This document shows positions 7,536 to 16,200 of a DNA stretch of 18,149 nt, piece after piece. Each line of letters opens with the position of its first letter. Position 1 is the first letter of the stretch. Position numbers and translations under genes: made by a program. The stretch is from Oscillospiraceae bacterium (lineage in GTDB: Bacteria > Bacillota > Clostridia > Oscillospirales > Ruminococcaceae), in the NCBI GenBank assembly GCA_016296165.1, contig JAEDJV010000043.1, forward strand, positions 1 through 18,149, read 5' to 3'. A model generated the notes under the pieces. The model was not told the origin of the DNA and searched no databases. It saw only the letters and a program-made list of their open reading frames with translations.

Positions 7536-7572
7536 TATAGTGAAGGCAAAATTTAGTTTTGCTTTCACTATA
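7536..7572 (+). promoter_or_regulatory. Long hairpin in the leader of the CD1108-type gene
   Basis: TATAGTGAAGGCAAAA (7536-7551) pairs with TTTTGCTTTCACTATA (7557-7572) around loop TTTAG. The one DNA mismatch becomes a G-U pair in RNA, giving 16 continuous pairs. It lies about 11 bases before the AAAGGAGGT ribosome binding site of the gene at 7604. It could be an operator, an mRNA-stabilising stem or a processing site. No convincing plus-strand promoter was found in 7476-7603. That stretch also holds GGAGCG twice, 13 bp apart (7490, 7503), and CGCAC/GTGCG (7485-7489, 7512-7516). Confidence 0.55.
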
Positions 7573-7603
7573 TACATAAAAATGAAAGGAGGTCAGTCAA
7601 CCA

Positions 7604-9187
7604 ATGGAGGAAAAAGATTTCAAAATCGCTGACATCAATGCAGATGAGGCAGAAAATGAAGAAACTTCCGAAAGAACAGACAGCTCTGCTGATAATTCCG
7701 TGATGAAACAGGATAAAACCCGTAATCATCTACGTGAACATTCTTTCACAACTGACAGCTTATCTGAAAAAAGAAACAGAAAATCGCTTAAAGCCGAAGA
7801 TGACAAGCCGGCTGTATCAGATAAGTCTGAAAAAAAGAAACGAAGAAAAGCCGAAAAAAACAAAGCTTCAGAAGGCACTTCTGTCAATGCTGATTTCATG
7901 AAAGCAGATGAATCTTCAGAAATTCCGAAAGGAGATGACAAGAAGCCTGATAAATCCGAAAAGAAGGTTCAGAAGCTTGAAAAGAAATCAGAAAAGAAAA
8001 AACGCAGACTGGAACTTGCCCGGAAAAAGCTTCCGAAACAAACCGTTTACAACTTCAGACGTGTTTACAGTGAAGAAAAGCAGAAAAACGTCACAAAGCT
8101 TATCAAAGAAGAGGTCGTTAAGCCTGCACATAAGCCTGAAACACTTATTTCAAAAGGTGCTAAATCAGCAACAAACAAAGTAAAATCAGGCGTTATAAAC
8201 GGTATTCACTCTGAAATCAGCAAATACGAAGATGAAAATCAGACTCTAAAGGCGGCACACATGACTGAAAGAGCTGCTGAATCTGCTCTTCGATACGCAA
8301 AAAATTCTCTGAAAAAAGCAAACAGCAAGCTCAAAGAGCAGCCGTACAAAAAGGTTTCAAAGCTTAAAATGAATTCTGAACGAGCTGAATCCAAGCTTTC
8401 CTTCCATAAGGCTCTGACAGAAAACGATGCTATGAAGAATGAAAGTCATGCTTCTCAGAAAAAAGCAATAAAAAAAGCACAGCAAAAAGCAAATCAGATA
8501 AAAAATGCTGTCAAAACCAAGGCTGCAGCTGACAGAGCTGTTAAGGTTTCTGAAGAAATCACAAGAAAAATTGTGACAGCAATAGCTCATAACAAGGTTG
8601 CTATTATTGTTATGATTATATTTCTCGTTCTGATAATAATGATTCAGCTATTTGGCGGAGCCCTATGCTCTTCACTTGCAGATACCGGAACTGCGGTAAT
8701 TGCAACGTCCTTCACCTCTGACGATGAGGATATCAGAAAAGCAGAAGAATATATGAAATCCCGTGAAACTTCGACTCTCGATTTTGTAAATAACATCTCC
8801 AACTGGTATATCGGATGGAATGAATACAATATTTCAACCTGTTCGATGGATCACGATCCGTATAAGCTTATTGCTTATCTCTCTGCAAAAAACCTGAATT
8901 TCAAATATGATGATTACACAAGAAGCCTGATTGATGAAATTTTCAATGAGCTTTATACCGTAAACATCGAAGATGTTCGTGAAATCAGAACGGAAGAACA
9001 CGAAGAAATCAATGAAGAAGGTGCCGCAGTAAAAGTCATCGTGTATTATGAATACTGCATTTTAAATGTATCAGTTACAGCAAGAGACTGGGACAGCGTA
9101 GTAATTCCGAAGCTTGAAGCTTCAAATGCCAAAGACCTTTACAATCTCCTCTATGATAAAAAAGGTAATAAACCAACTCTGTTTTAA
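7604..9187 (+). CDS. CD1108-family mobile-element membrane protein lacking the hydrolase domain
   Basis: 527 residues, start set by AAAGGAGGT. Residues 1-150 are a Lys/Glu/Ser-rich disordered region (KSEKKKRRK-type blocks). Residues 150-330 are helical and basic, with KLPKQTVYNFRRV and SFHKALTEN, the hallmarks of CD1108-type proteins from clostridial elements. A single membrane helix (about 331-352) is followed by an outside domain with SYTSDDED-like TSFTSDDEDI, HDPYKLIAYLSA and YYEYCILNVSV. As I know the family, relatives go on after an NRPDLF-like segment into an NlpC/P60 peptidoglycan hydrolase. Here the equivalent NKPTLF is followed at once by TAA and the next gene. The protein thus keeps the anchor and VirB8-like outside part but cannot cut the wall itself. 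Confidence 0.85.
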   Translation: MEEKDFKIADINADEAENEETSERTDSSADNSVMKQDKTRNHLREHSFTTDSLSEKRNRKSLKAEDDKPAVSDKSEKKKRRKAEKNKASEGTSVNADFMKADESSEIPKGDDKKPDKSEKKVQKLEKKSEKKKRRLELARKKLPKQTVYNFRRVYSEEKQKNVTKLIKEEVVKPAHKPETLISKGAKSATNKVKSGVINGIHSEISKYEDENQTLKAAHMTERAAESALRYAKNSLKKANSKLKEQPYKKVSKLKMNSERAESKLSFHKALTENDAMKNESHASQKKAIKKAQQKANQIKNAVKTKAAADRAVKVSEEITRKIVTAIAHNKVAIIVMIIFLVLIIMIQLFGGALCSSLADTGTAVIATSFTSDDEDIRKAEEYMKSRETSTLDFVNNISNWYIGWNEYNISTCSMDHDPYKLIAYLSAKNLNFKYDDYTRSLIDEIFNELYTVNIEDVREIRTEEHEEINEEGAAVKVIVYYEYCILNVSVTARDWDSVVIPKLEASNAKDLYNLLYDKKGNKPTLF

Positions 9188-9197
9188 GGAAAGGAAG

Positions 9198-9497
9198 ATG
9201 CAATTGAAAGCAAATGAAGAACTGCTTGAAAAAGTAGAAAACCGTCTTGCCAAAATCAATGAAGATATTGACTTCGCAGACGAAAAAATCGCTGAATGGC
9301 AGGAACGCAGGCGAAAGCTTCTCAGCGAAAAGGAAGCAAACGAAAACAAGCGTATCGTTATGATTGTCAGCATCAGTAACATCAGCGGTACAGAACTCAA
9401 GGAAATGCTTTCGTCAAAGGAAAGTTCGGCAGTAAAACCAGTTCAGACAAATCCGGTAAATTCAGAAAGGAAAAATGAAAATGAAGATGAAGAATAA
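9198..9497 (+). CDS. DUF4315 family coiled-coil protein
   Basis: 99 residues from ATG 9198, preceded by AAGGAAG; an upstream in-frame start at 9114 would lie inside the CD1108-type gene and has no site. Residues 1-50 are a coiled coil (EELLEKVENRLAKINEDI and EWQERRRKLLSEKE), followed by RIVMIVSISNISGTELKEML. This is the DUF4315 pattern found beside DUF4366 genes in conjugative elements. Cytoplasmic, exact role unknown. The 3' end overlaps the next gene by 23 bp. Confidence 0.85.
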   Translation: MQLKANEELLEKVENRLAKINEDIDFADEKIAEWQERRRKLLSEKEANENKRIVMIVSISNISGTELKEMLSSKESSAVKPVQTNPVNSERKNENEDEE

Positions 9498-10215
9498 GAT
9501 TATCAGTGCTGTGGCAATAATGCTCAGCGCCTTTTTACTTCCTGCGGTTACAGCTTATGCTGAGGGAACAACAGCTGTCGTATCTACAGATGTTTCAACA
9601 GTCACAGGTTCTGATGTTGAAAAAACTGTAATAACAATCAATCCTACAGAACTTCCCGATACTGAAATAACTCCCGAATCAGTAACCGACGATATTTCCG
9701 ATTTGGAACAAAAGTTTCCGTCCGGTAACGGTCATCTCCTTGAAGATGTGCTTGACGGAAATGTAAACAGACAGTTTCTGACTATCCAGAGCAAGAACGG
9801 AAATACATTCTATATCATAGTCGATAAGGATGACAAGGGCGGAGAAAACGTTTATTTTATGAATCTCGTTGATGAGTATGATCTCATGGCTTTTGCAGAG
9901 GATTTTCCGGAAGAAACAAAGGCAAAAAAGCCGGCAACTACCGAGCCTGTTGTAACTGATAAAGGTGGAAAGCCAGTCAGCACAATGCCTGAAACCGATG
10001 AAAACGGCGAACCTGTAAGCATTCCTGTTTCAGATCCGGGCGGCAGTAACAACAATCTTCTCCTTTTAATCGGCATTCTTGCTCTCGGCGGCGGTGCGGC
10101 ATTCTACTTCTTCAAGGTTAAGGGTAAACCAACTAATCAGAAGAAGCCTGATATCGATATCGACGATGATGAGTATGATGACGATCCGGAAATAAATGAA
10201 AATTCAGACGAATAA
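9475..10215 (+). CDS. DUF4366 family surface protein (CD1107 type)
   Basis: 246 residues. Signal peptide 1-30 (KIISAVAIMLSAFLL ... AYA before E). A Thr/Val/Asp-rich spacer leads to the conserved core NTFYIIVDKDDKGGENVYF and DLMAFAED (about 103-143), then a Pro/Thr/Glu-rich stalk, a membrane helix (about 193-213, LLLLIGILALGGGAAFYFF) and an acidic cytoplasmic tail (DIDIDDDEYDDD). This domain order is characteristic of DUF4366 proteins, which sit next to DUF4315 and CD1108 genes in these elements. Exposed outside the membrane, with a presumed role in the mating apparatus or in cell contact. The ATG follows GAAAGG. Confidence 0.9.
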   Translation: MKMKMKNKIISAVAIMLSAFLLPAVTAYAEGTTAVVSTDVSTVTGSDVEKTVITINPTELPDTEITPESVTDDISDLEQKFPSGNGHLLEDVLDGNVNRQFLTIQSKNGNTFYIIVDKDDKGGENVYFMNLVDEYDLMAFAEDFPEETKAKKPATTEPVVTDKGGKPVSTMPETDENGEPVSIPVSDPGGSNNNLLLLIGILALGGGAAFYFFKVKGKPTNQKKPDIDIDDDEYDDDPEINENSDE

Positions 10216-10222
10216 TGTCTGC

Positions 10223-10244
10223 AAGTCCCGATTTTATGGGACTT
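10223..10244 (+). terminator. Hairpin after the DUF4366 gene
   Basis: AAGTCCC (10223-10229) and GGGACTT (10238-10244) pair perfectly around an 8-base loop, just after the stop codon. The following sequence has only a weak U-run, so termination is probably partial. Confidence 0.5.
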
Positions 10245-10258
10245 GATACATATTTTGA

Positions 10259-10288
10259 TTGACATACGACTTTTATGTATGTTAAAAT
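10259..10288 (+). promoter_or_regulatory. Internal sigma-A promoter with palindrome between the boxes
   Basis: TTGACA (10259-10264) and TAAAAT (10283-10288) are 18 bp apart. ACATAC (10262-10267) and GTATGT (10277-10282) form a perfect inverted repeat that overlaps the -35 box and fills the spacer, so a bound dimer would block polymerase. It would start a second transcript reaching the gene at 10321 and perhaps topB onward. Confidence 0.7.
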
Positions 10289-10320
10289 TAGTAGTAACAC
10301 ATTAAACAGAGGTGCAGACT

Positions 10321-10758
10321 ATGACGAACGAAGAAATTCTTGATGTTGTAAGACGCTGTGACATAAAAAAAGGACATGAAATCATACCTTACAGAGCTTA
10401 TCACTTCGACAGAAAGTTCAGAGTTACCTTCAGCAGTATAAACCGCTCCATATATCAGGAAATGGAGCTTATCGTACTTGTAAAAGACTTTCAGAAAGTC
10501 GGTGGTATCTTCAGACTTGGATGGGAATCCGTTTACTGCGTACTTCATGAAGAATACAGAAATCAGCACATACTAAGTGACTTTTTCAGAACAGGAGAAA
10601 TGAATTATCTCTGGCCTGAAAACAAAACAATGCTGATACATAATGATGGAACGGATGAATACAATAAGCTTCTGCATCTGGCTGAGCTTTCCGGTCTTGA
10701 ACCTATTACAACAAAGAAACCTGTTTTTCAGGAGATTCATAAATTTTTCAATATATAA
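10321..10758 (+). CDS. Protein of unknown function, first gene after the internal promoter
   Basis: 145 residues from ATG 10321, chosen because GAGGTG (10308-10313) lies 7 bases ahead; an in-frame GTG at 10312 would overlap that site. Soluble, mixed alpha/beta, with no signal peptide or membrane segment; contains LGWESVYCVLHEEYRNQHI and a C-terminal helix. No family recognised. Its own controlled promoter and place before topB suggest an early or regulatory role in the element, but that is a guess. Confidence 0.75.
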   Translation: MTNEEILDVVRRCDIKKGHEIIPYRAYHFDRKFRVTFSSINRSIYQEMELIVLVKDFQKVGGIFRLGWESVYCVLHEEYRNQHILSDFFRTGEMNYLWPENKTMLIHNDGTDEYNKLLHLAELSGLEPITTKKPVFQEIHKFFNI

Positions 10759-10778
10759 ATACCGAAAGGAACATACAA

Positions 10779-11036
10779 ATGGCAGAAAAAATGTTATTTG
10801 ACCGTGCTTTGTACAAAAAAGTAAAGAATATGGACAGAGCAGCAATGGAGCAGACCTTTAAAAACGTATATGAAATCGGCTATAAATCGGCACTGAAGGA
10901 AACTTCCTCAGTTCTGCTTGACACAGATGCTTTACGGGCTGATATTGGTCGTGTAAAAGGTATCGGAGATAAAAGACTTGATGAAATCATGTCGATAATT
11001 GAAATACACCTGACAAAATCTGGTAAAACTGAATAA
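10779..11036 (+). CDS. Small protein with a helix-hairpin-helix-like segment
   Basis: 85 residues, with GAAAGGAA before the ATG. The C-terminal part RVKGIGDKRLDEIMSII (about 58-74) fits a helix-hairpin-helix motif (x-GIG-x-K-x-x-x-I), which in many proteins contacts DNA backbone without sequence preference. The N-terminal half is helical and charged. It precedes topB, so a DNA-processing helper is plausible; the motif call is by eye. Confidence 0.7.
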   Translation: MAEKMLFDRALYKKVKNMDRAAMEQTFKNVYEIGYKSALKETSSVLLDTDALRADIGRVKGIGDKRLDEIMSIIEIHLTKSGKTE

Positions 11037-11101
11037 AATCATTCATACATAGAGCTTCTCGTACTGAGAGGCTCTTTTATTTTACCCTGAAAGGAATGAT
11101 T
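11037..11101 (+). terminator. Terminator nested in a larger inverted repeat before topB
   Basis: AGAGCTTCTC (11051-11060) pairs with GAGAGGCTCT (11066-11075), 10 pairs with one G-U, around loop GTACT, followed by TTTTATTTTA: a good intrinsic terminator. AATCATTC (11037-11044) and GAATGATT (11094-11101) enclose it. The right arm overlaps the end of topB's AAAGGA ribosome binding site, so the outer stem could also hide translation initiation. Confidence 0.75.
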
Positions 11102-11103
11102 CA

Positions 11104-13188
11104 ATGCAGCTTGTAATTGCAGAAAAGCCAAGTGTTGGAATGGCACTGGCGAAAGCTCTCGGTGTAACTGAGAAGAAGAACGGATATGTTGAAGGTAAAG
11201 GATATGTGATTTCTTGGTGCGTAGGACACCTCGTAGCTCTCGCAAATGCTGACAGCTACGATGAGAAGTATAAGAAATGGAATCTCGCAGACCTTCCTAT
11301 TATCCCGGATGAATGGCAGTTCATAGTTTCAGAGAACAAAAATGAGCAGTTCGGTATCCTCAGTAAGCTTATGAATGACAGCAGAATCACAGAAGTCGTA
11401 AACGCCTGTGATGCAGGACGTGAGGGCGAGCTTATCTTCCGTCTGGTTTACAACAAGGCTGGATGCACCAAACCTATCCGAAGATTATGGATCTCATCAA
11501 TGGAGGAAAAAGCTATAACAGACGGCTTTGAAGCTCTCAGAGACGGAACGGAATTCGAAAACCTTTATAATTCCGCACTTTGCAGAGCAAAGGCAGACTG
11601 GATTGTCGGTATTAATGCCACAAGGCTTTTCTCCAGACTTTACAACAGAACCCTTAACGTCGGAAGAGTACAGACTCCTACCCTTGCAATGATCTGTGAC
11701 AGAGAAAACAGTATTAAGGATTTCAAAAAGGAAAAGTATTTCAACGTTCATCTGAAGGCTGACGGTCTTGATGCTATTCATGAAAAAGTAAAGGAACATG
11801 ATGAAGCTGATAAAATCCGCAGCGAATGTGACGGCAAGGAGGCTATTGTAAAGTCAGTAAAAACAGAAAAAAAGACTGTAAATCCCCCAAAGCTCTACGA
11901 TCTGACAACTCTTCAGCGAGAAGCAAACAGACTTTACGGCTTTACAGCTCAGCAGACACTTGATTACACTCAGTCGCTTTATGAAATGAAGCTCTGTACC
12001 TATCCGAGAACTGACAGCTGCTATCTTACCGAAGATATGGCAGATACAGCAAAGACTATTGCTGAGATGATTGCAAAGAAGTTTCCACACTTCGAAGGCA
12101 TTGTGTTGAATACTGATGTAAGTCGTATTCTCAACAGTAAAAAGGTCAGTGATCATACAGCTATTATCCCTACTGCCGAAGTTGAGCATACGGATATGAA
12201 CTCCGTACCTGAAGGAGAAAAGAAAATCCTCTGTCTGATAGCCAGCAGACTTCTCTGTGCAGTATCTGAACCATATATCTATGAAACCGTTACGGCTGAA
12301 ATAAGCTGTGGCGGTTATTCTTTTGCCGCAAAAGGCAGAAATATTATATCTGAAGGATATAAAGCTATCGAAACAGCCTTCAGAAACGTCCAGAAATGCA
12401 AAGATGATACTGAAGAAAAAACAGATACTCTTTCACTTTCAGAAGGACAGACTATCGGACTGACTTCTTCTGAAGTTTCAGAGCATTTCACTCAGCCGCC
12501 GAAACATTTTACCGAAGACACTCTGCTTTCTGCTATGGAAAGAGCCGGAACTGACGAGATAACCGAAGAGGTTGAACGTTCAGGACTTGGAACACCTGCA
12601 ACAAGAGCAAGTGTTATCGAAAAGCTTACAAAGTCAGGATTTATCAGGCGTGACAAGAATAATCTTATTGTCACTGAAGACGGAGCCGATCTTATCTCAG
12701 TAATGCCTGAGATCATAAAATCAGCAAAAATGACTGCCGACTGGGAAAATACACTTTCACTTATAGCACAGGGAAAGTTCACTCCGCAGCAGTTCATGGC
12801 TGATATCTCAAAGCTTACCGATGACATTATAACGGTTGCCAGGGAAAGTGTTGATGAAAGCAAGGTTTCGCAGAAACAGTCAAATGCTGAAATCATAGGA
12901 ACCTGTCCGAGATGCGGTAAAAACGTTGTCCTTACTCCTAAGGCATACTCCTGTGAAGACAGAGAATGCGGCTTTGTCATCTGGAAAAACGATAAATTCT
13001 TTGAAAGTTCAAGAAAAACACTTACCAAAGAAATGGTTTCTGCTCTTCTGAAAAGCGGAAAAATCGAAGTAAAGGGACTTTATTCTCAGAAATCGAAGAA
13101 GAACTATGATGCAACGGTTTGTCTCGATGATACCGGAAGATATGTAAACTTCAAACTTGAATTTGCACCAAGAAAAGCGAAAAAGTAA
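11104..13188 (+). CDS. topB: DNA topoisomerase III
   Basis: 694 residues, the usual length for element-borne TopB. The Toprim domain starts QLVIAEKPSVGMALAKALG and carries DAGREGELIF at 103-112 (metal-binding acidic residues). The active-site segment TYPRTDS has the catalytic Tyr300, which forms the 5'-phosphotyrosyl bond with single-stranded DNA, and Arg302 beside it. ERSGLGTPATRASVIEKL is the conserved type IA motif. A zinc-finger-like set C601, C604, C617, C622 precedes a C-terminal topoisomerase repeat. It relaxes and decatenates DNA and probably helps process transferred or replicating element DNA. The ATG follows AAAGGAATG. All key residues are present. The next gene follows after 15 bp with GGAAGGAG. 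Confidence 0.95.
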   Translation: MQLVIAEKPSVGMALAKALGVTEKKNGYVEGKGYVISWCVGHLVALANADSYDEKYKKWNLADLPIIPDEWQFIVSENKNEQFGILSKLMNDSRITEVVNACDAGREGELIFRLVYNKAGCTKPIRRLWISSMEEKAITDGFEALRDGTEFENLYNSALCRAKADWIVGINATRLFSRLYNRTLNVGRVQTPTLAMICDRENSIKDFKKEKYFNVHLKADGLDAIHEKVKEHDEADKIRSECDGKEAIVKSVKTEKKTVNPPKLYDLTTLQREANRLYGFTAQQTLDYTQSLYEMKLCTYPRTDSCYLTEDMADTAKTIAEMIAKKFPHFEGIVLNTDVSRILNSKKVSDHTAIIPTAEVEHTDMNSVPEGEKKILCLIASRLLCAVSEPYIYETVTAEISCGGYSFAAKGRNIISEGYKAIETAFRNVQKCKDDTEEKTDTLSLSEGQTIGLTSSEVSEHFTQPPKHFTEDTLLSAMERAGTDEITEEVERSGLGTPATRASVIEKLTKSGFIRRDKNNLIVTEDGADLISVMPEIIKSAKMTADWENTLSLIAQGKFTPQQFMADISKLTDDIITVARESVDESKVSQKQSNAEIIGTCPRCGKNVVLTPKAYSCEDRECGFVIWKNDKFFESSRKTLTKEMVSALLKSGKIEVKGLYSQKSKKNYDATVCLDDTGRYVNFKLEFAPRKAKK

Positions 13189-13203
13189 GGAAGGAGAAGA
13201 TAA

Positions 13204-16200
13204 ATGTCTGAAAAAGCAAACATTCCTGTGTATAAAAATGATTATCAGTACGCACAGGAAAACAGAGACTATGATGAGTGGAGAGCAAGTCATAACGCAA
13301 ACAAAGAATGTTCTGCCGCCCTTGACAAGGCAATCAACGATAATTACACCTATGAGAATTATCATCTTGACACAAATGCAGTAATAAACAGCGTTTATGA
13401 AGAATTCGGCAAGGAACGTACTGAGTATATTCTTGCTGCCCATATCGTAAATCATGACTGGGACGGAAGATTCAGCAATGACGTAAAGGACTGGGCAAAA
13501 GACAAGTTTAAGTATCTTGACCAGAACTATGTAAAATCTGAACTCAAGGAACACGGACTAAAAGCTCATTCAACACTCATTGACGGTGTTGCAAGAACTA
13601 TTATTTCTCTTGAAAGAGAAAAAACAAAGCAAATTGAAAAGGATTCAAAACCGGAACAACCTAAATTCGTCAATCAGAAAGACCGTGTAAAGGAAATAAC
13701 CGACAAACTTGAAGCGGGTATAAAGGATTTGTTTTCAAGTGATAAGTTTAAGACTTATCTTAACACCATGTCAAAATTCCACAACTACTCCTTCAACAAC
13801 ACAATGCTCATAGCAATGCAGAAGCCTGATGCCACACTGGTAGCAGGCTTTAATTCATGGAAAAGCAACTTTGAAAGAAATGTAAACAAGGGCGAAAAAG
13901 GTATTCAGATACTCGCTCCCGCACCATACAAGATAAAAAAAGAGGAGGTTAAGATGGATCCCGATACGGATTTACCTGTTCTTGATAAGGACGGTAAACC
14001 TGTAAAGGAAGAAAAAGAAGTCACTATTCCTGCTTTTAAGGTAGTTTCCGTATTCGATGTTTCTCAGACTAACGGCAAGGAAATCCCTTCACTCGGCGTT
14101 GATGAGCTTCATGGTAATGTTAAGGATTTTGAAAAATTCTTTGCAGCTCTAAAAGAAGTCTCCCCTGTTCCTATTAAGTTCGAGCAGATTGAAGGCGGAG
14201 CAAAAGGTTATTATCATCAGGAAAACAAGGATATTACCATAAATGAAGGAATGTCCGAAATTCAGACAGTAAAAACAGCTATTCATGAGATTGCACATGC
14301 CAAACTTCACGACAAAGATCTTAACAGTACAACAAGTAGTGTCATTAAAGATTCAAACACCAAGGAGGTTGAAGCAGAAAGTGTCGCATACACCGTATGT
14401 CAGCACTTTGGAATAGATACTTCTGATTACTCTTTCGGATATGTTGCATCATGGGGTTCCGGCAAGGATATTCCTGAGCTTAAAAGCTCTCTTGAAACAA
14501 TAAGAAGTACGGCTTCAGAGCTTATCACAGCTATTGAAGGCAAATATCTCGGTCTTGAAAAAGAACAGAAACAGGAACAGTCTGCTGAAAAGACTGAAAA
14601 ATCAAATATCATCGGAAACACCAGATATTCTGATATTAAGGACAAGCAGTATTTTAAGTATGACAGTAAAACTGCTGAGGCAATAGCAGCCAAGCTTACT
14701 GAACTCAATATCCCGTTCAGCGGACGTATAAATGATAAAAGCACAACATTAACAATCGGAAAAGCAGATGTTGAAAAGTATAAAGCTGTAGCGAATGAGT
14801 TTTCAACAAAAGAAAAATCTTCTGTCGAAAACAAGACTGAACAGAAATCTGTTAAAAAAGAATGGCGAATGTACGTGATTCCTGATATGAAGAGCTGGTC
14901 CCGCAGTGATCCTGAACACCCGAAAACACCTATTGAGTATTACAACACATTTGCTGAAGCAAAATCAAGATTTGATGAACTCAGAGGTCAGGACTATAAT
15001 TCAGAAAAATCAGAAATAAACGGAATTCCTGCTGCAAGACTTACTCTCGGAATTGACAGCAATTCAGGTAATATGGCACTTGATATCCTTCAGGTTCGTG
15101 ACAACAGGAATGTACTCGTTGATGACTTTACCAGATATGATTCTGTTTCAGGCAATAAAGAAGCTATGGCACTTATTACTCAGACATCAGCAGAAATACA
15201 CTTTGATGAAGTCATGAATTTCCCAAGACTTGATAACAGTAAACTGTCCGATACACCTAAATTTATCCCGTTTGACAAGTGGGATAATAAAATTCTGCAG
15301 GATAAACCTGTAAAAGAAAATCTCAATATTATCGGAAACACTCCATACAAGGATATCACAGATAAGTGCTATGCAAAGCTTGCAACTGACAAGGCTCTTG
15401 TTATTGCAGATATCCTTGAATCCAAAGGTGTAAAATTCAGCGGAAGAACTGACGGAGATAAAACAACTCTTACCTTTGAAAAAGATGATATGCCAGTGTA
15501 TAAGGAAGCTCTTGCAGAAATGAAAAAAGCTCAGGAATCAGTCATTGTCGCTGACAAGCTTCCTGAACCAAAGGTTTCAGTAGAACCGCATCCACACAGA
15601 TTAAAGGAATTTATCCTCAAGGAAATCGCAACCGGCGGTACTCTGACAACCGGAACAAGAGATGAGGTGCTTCGATTTTGTAAAACTGAACTCGCTGCAA
15701 GCGTAAACACATCCGTTCTTGAAATGCAGCTTGACAAGGCTGAAGCTGAACGTCAGAAACAGCTTGCTTACGATGGAAAGCTTCCGGACAACAGTATTTC
15801 AGTTGATGACAGAAATGCTTACGGATATACAAGTGACGCAATGCTCCCTCTCTCGACAGAAAAAGCACTTGAATATTTTGATAAAGAGATCTTTGCAGTA
15901 TATCTTCTTTACGCTGACGGAACCGAAGGTCAGGCGATTGACCGTTCAGATATTGAAAATCACAACGGAATTTTCGGTGTTGAAACACCTGACTGGGAGA
16001 AGTATCAGGTTTATCAGCAGCATCTTGAAGATATGGCAACACAGGAGCCGGCACGGGAAGCAATGCTTATGAACGAGAAAAACTGTATGGCTGGTATTTA
16101 TCAGCTCAAGGATATCCCTGAAACCAGAGAATACCGGTTCTCTGACACAGATTTTCTCGAAAAGAAAGGCTTAAAGCCTGAAAGAGAAAATTATACCCTT

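Noticed and set aside
9114..9197. Upstream start for the DUF4315 gene
   Set aside because: This part lies inside the CD1108-type gene, and DUF4315-like sequence begins only at ATG 9198, which has AAGGAAG ahead.
12492..13554. Long minus-strand open frames of 178 and 181 codons over the topB end and the ArdC-like gene start
   Set aside because: They are shadows of strong plus-strand genes, lack ribosome binding sites, and encode low-quality Ser/Cys/Phe-rich products.
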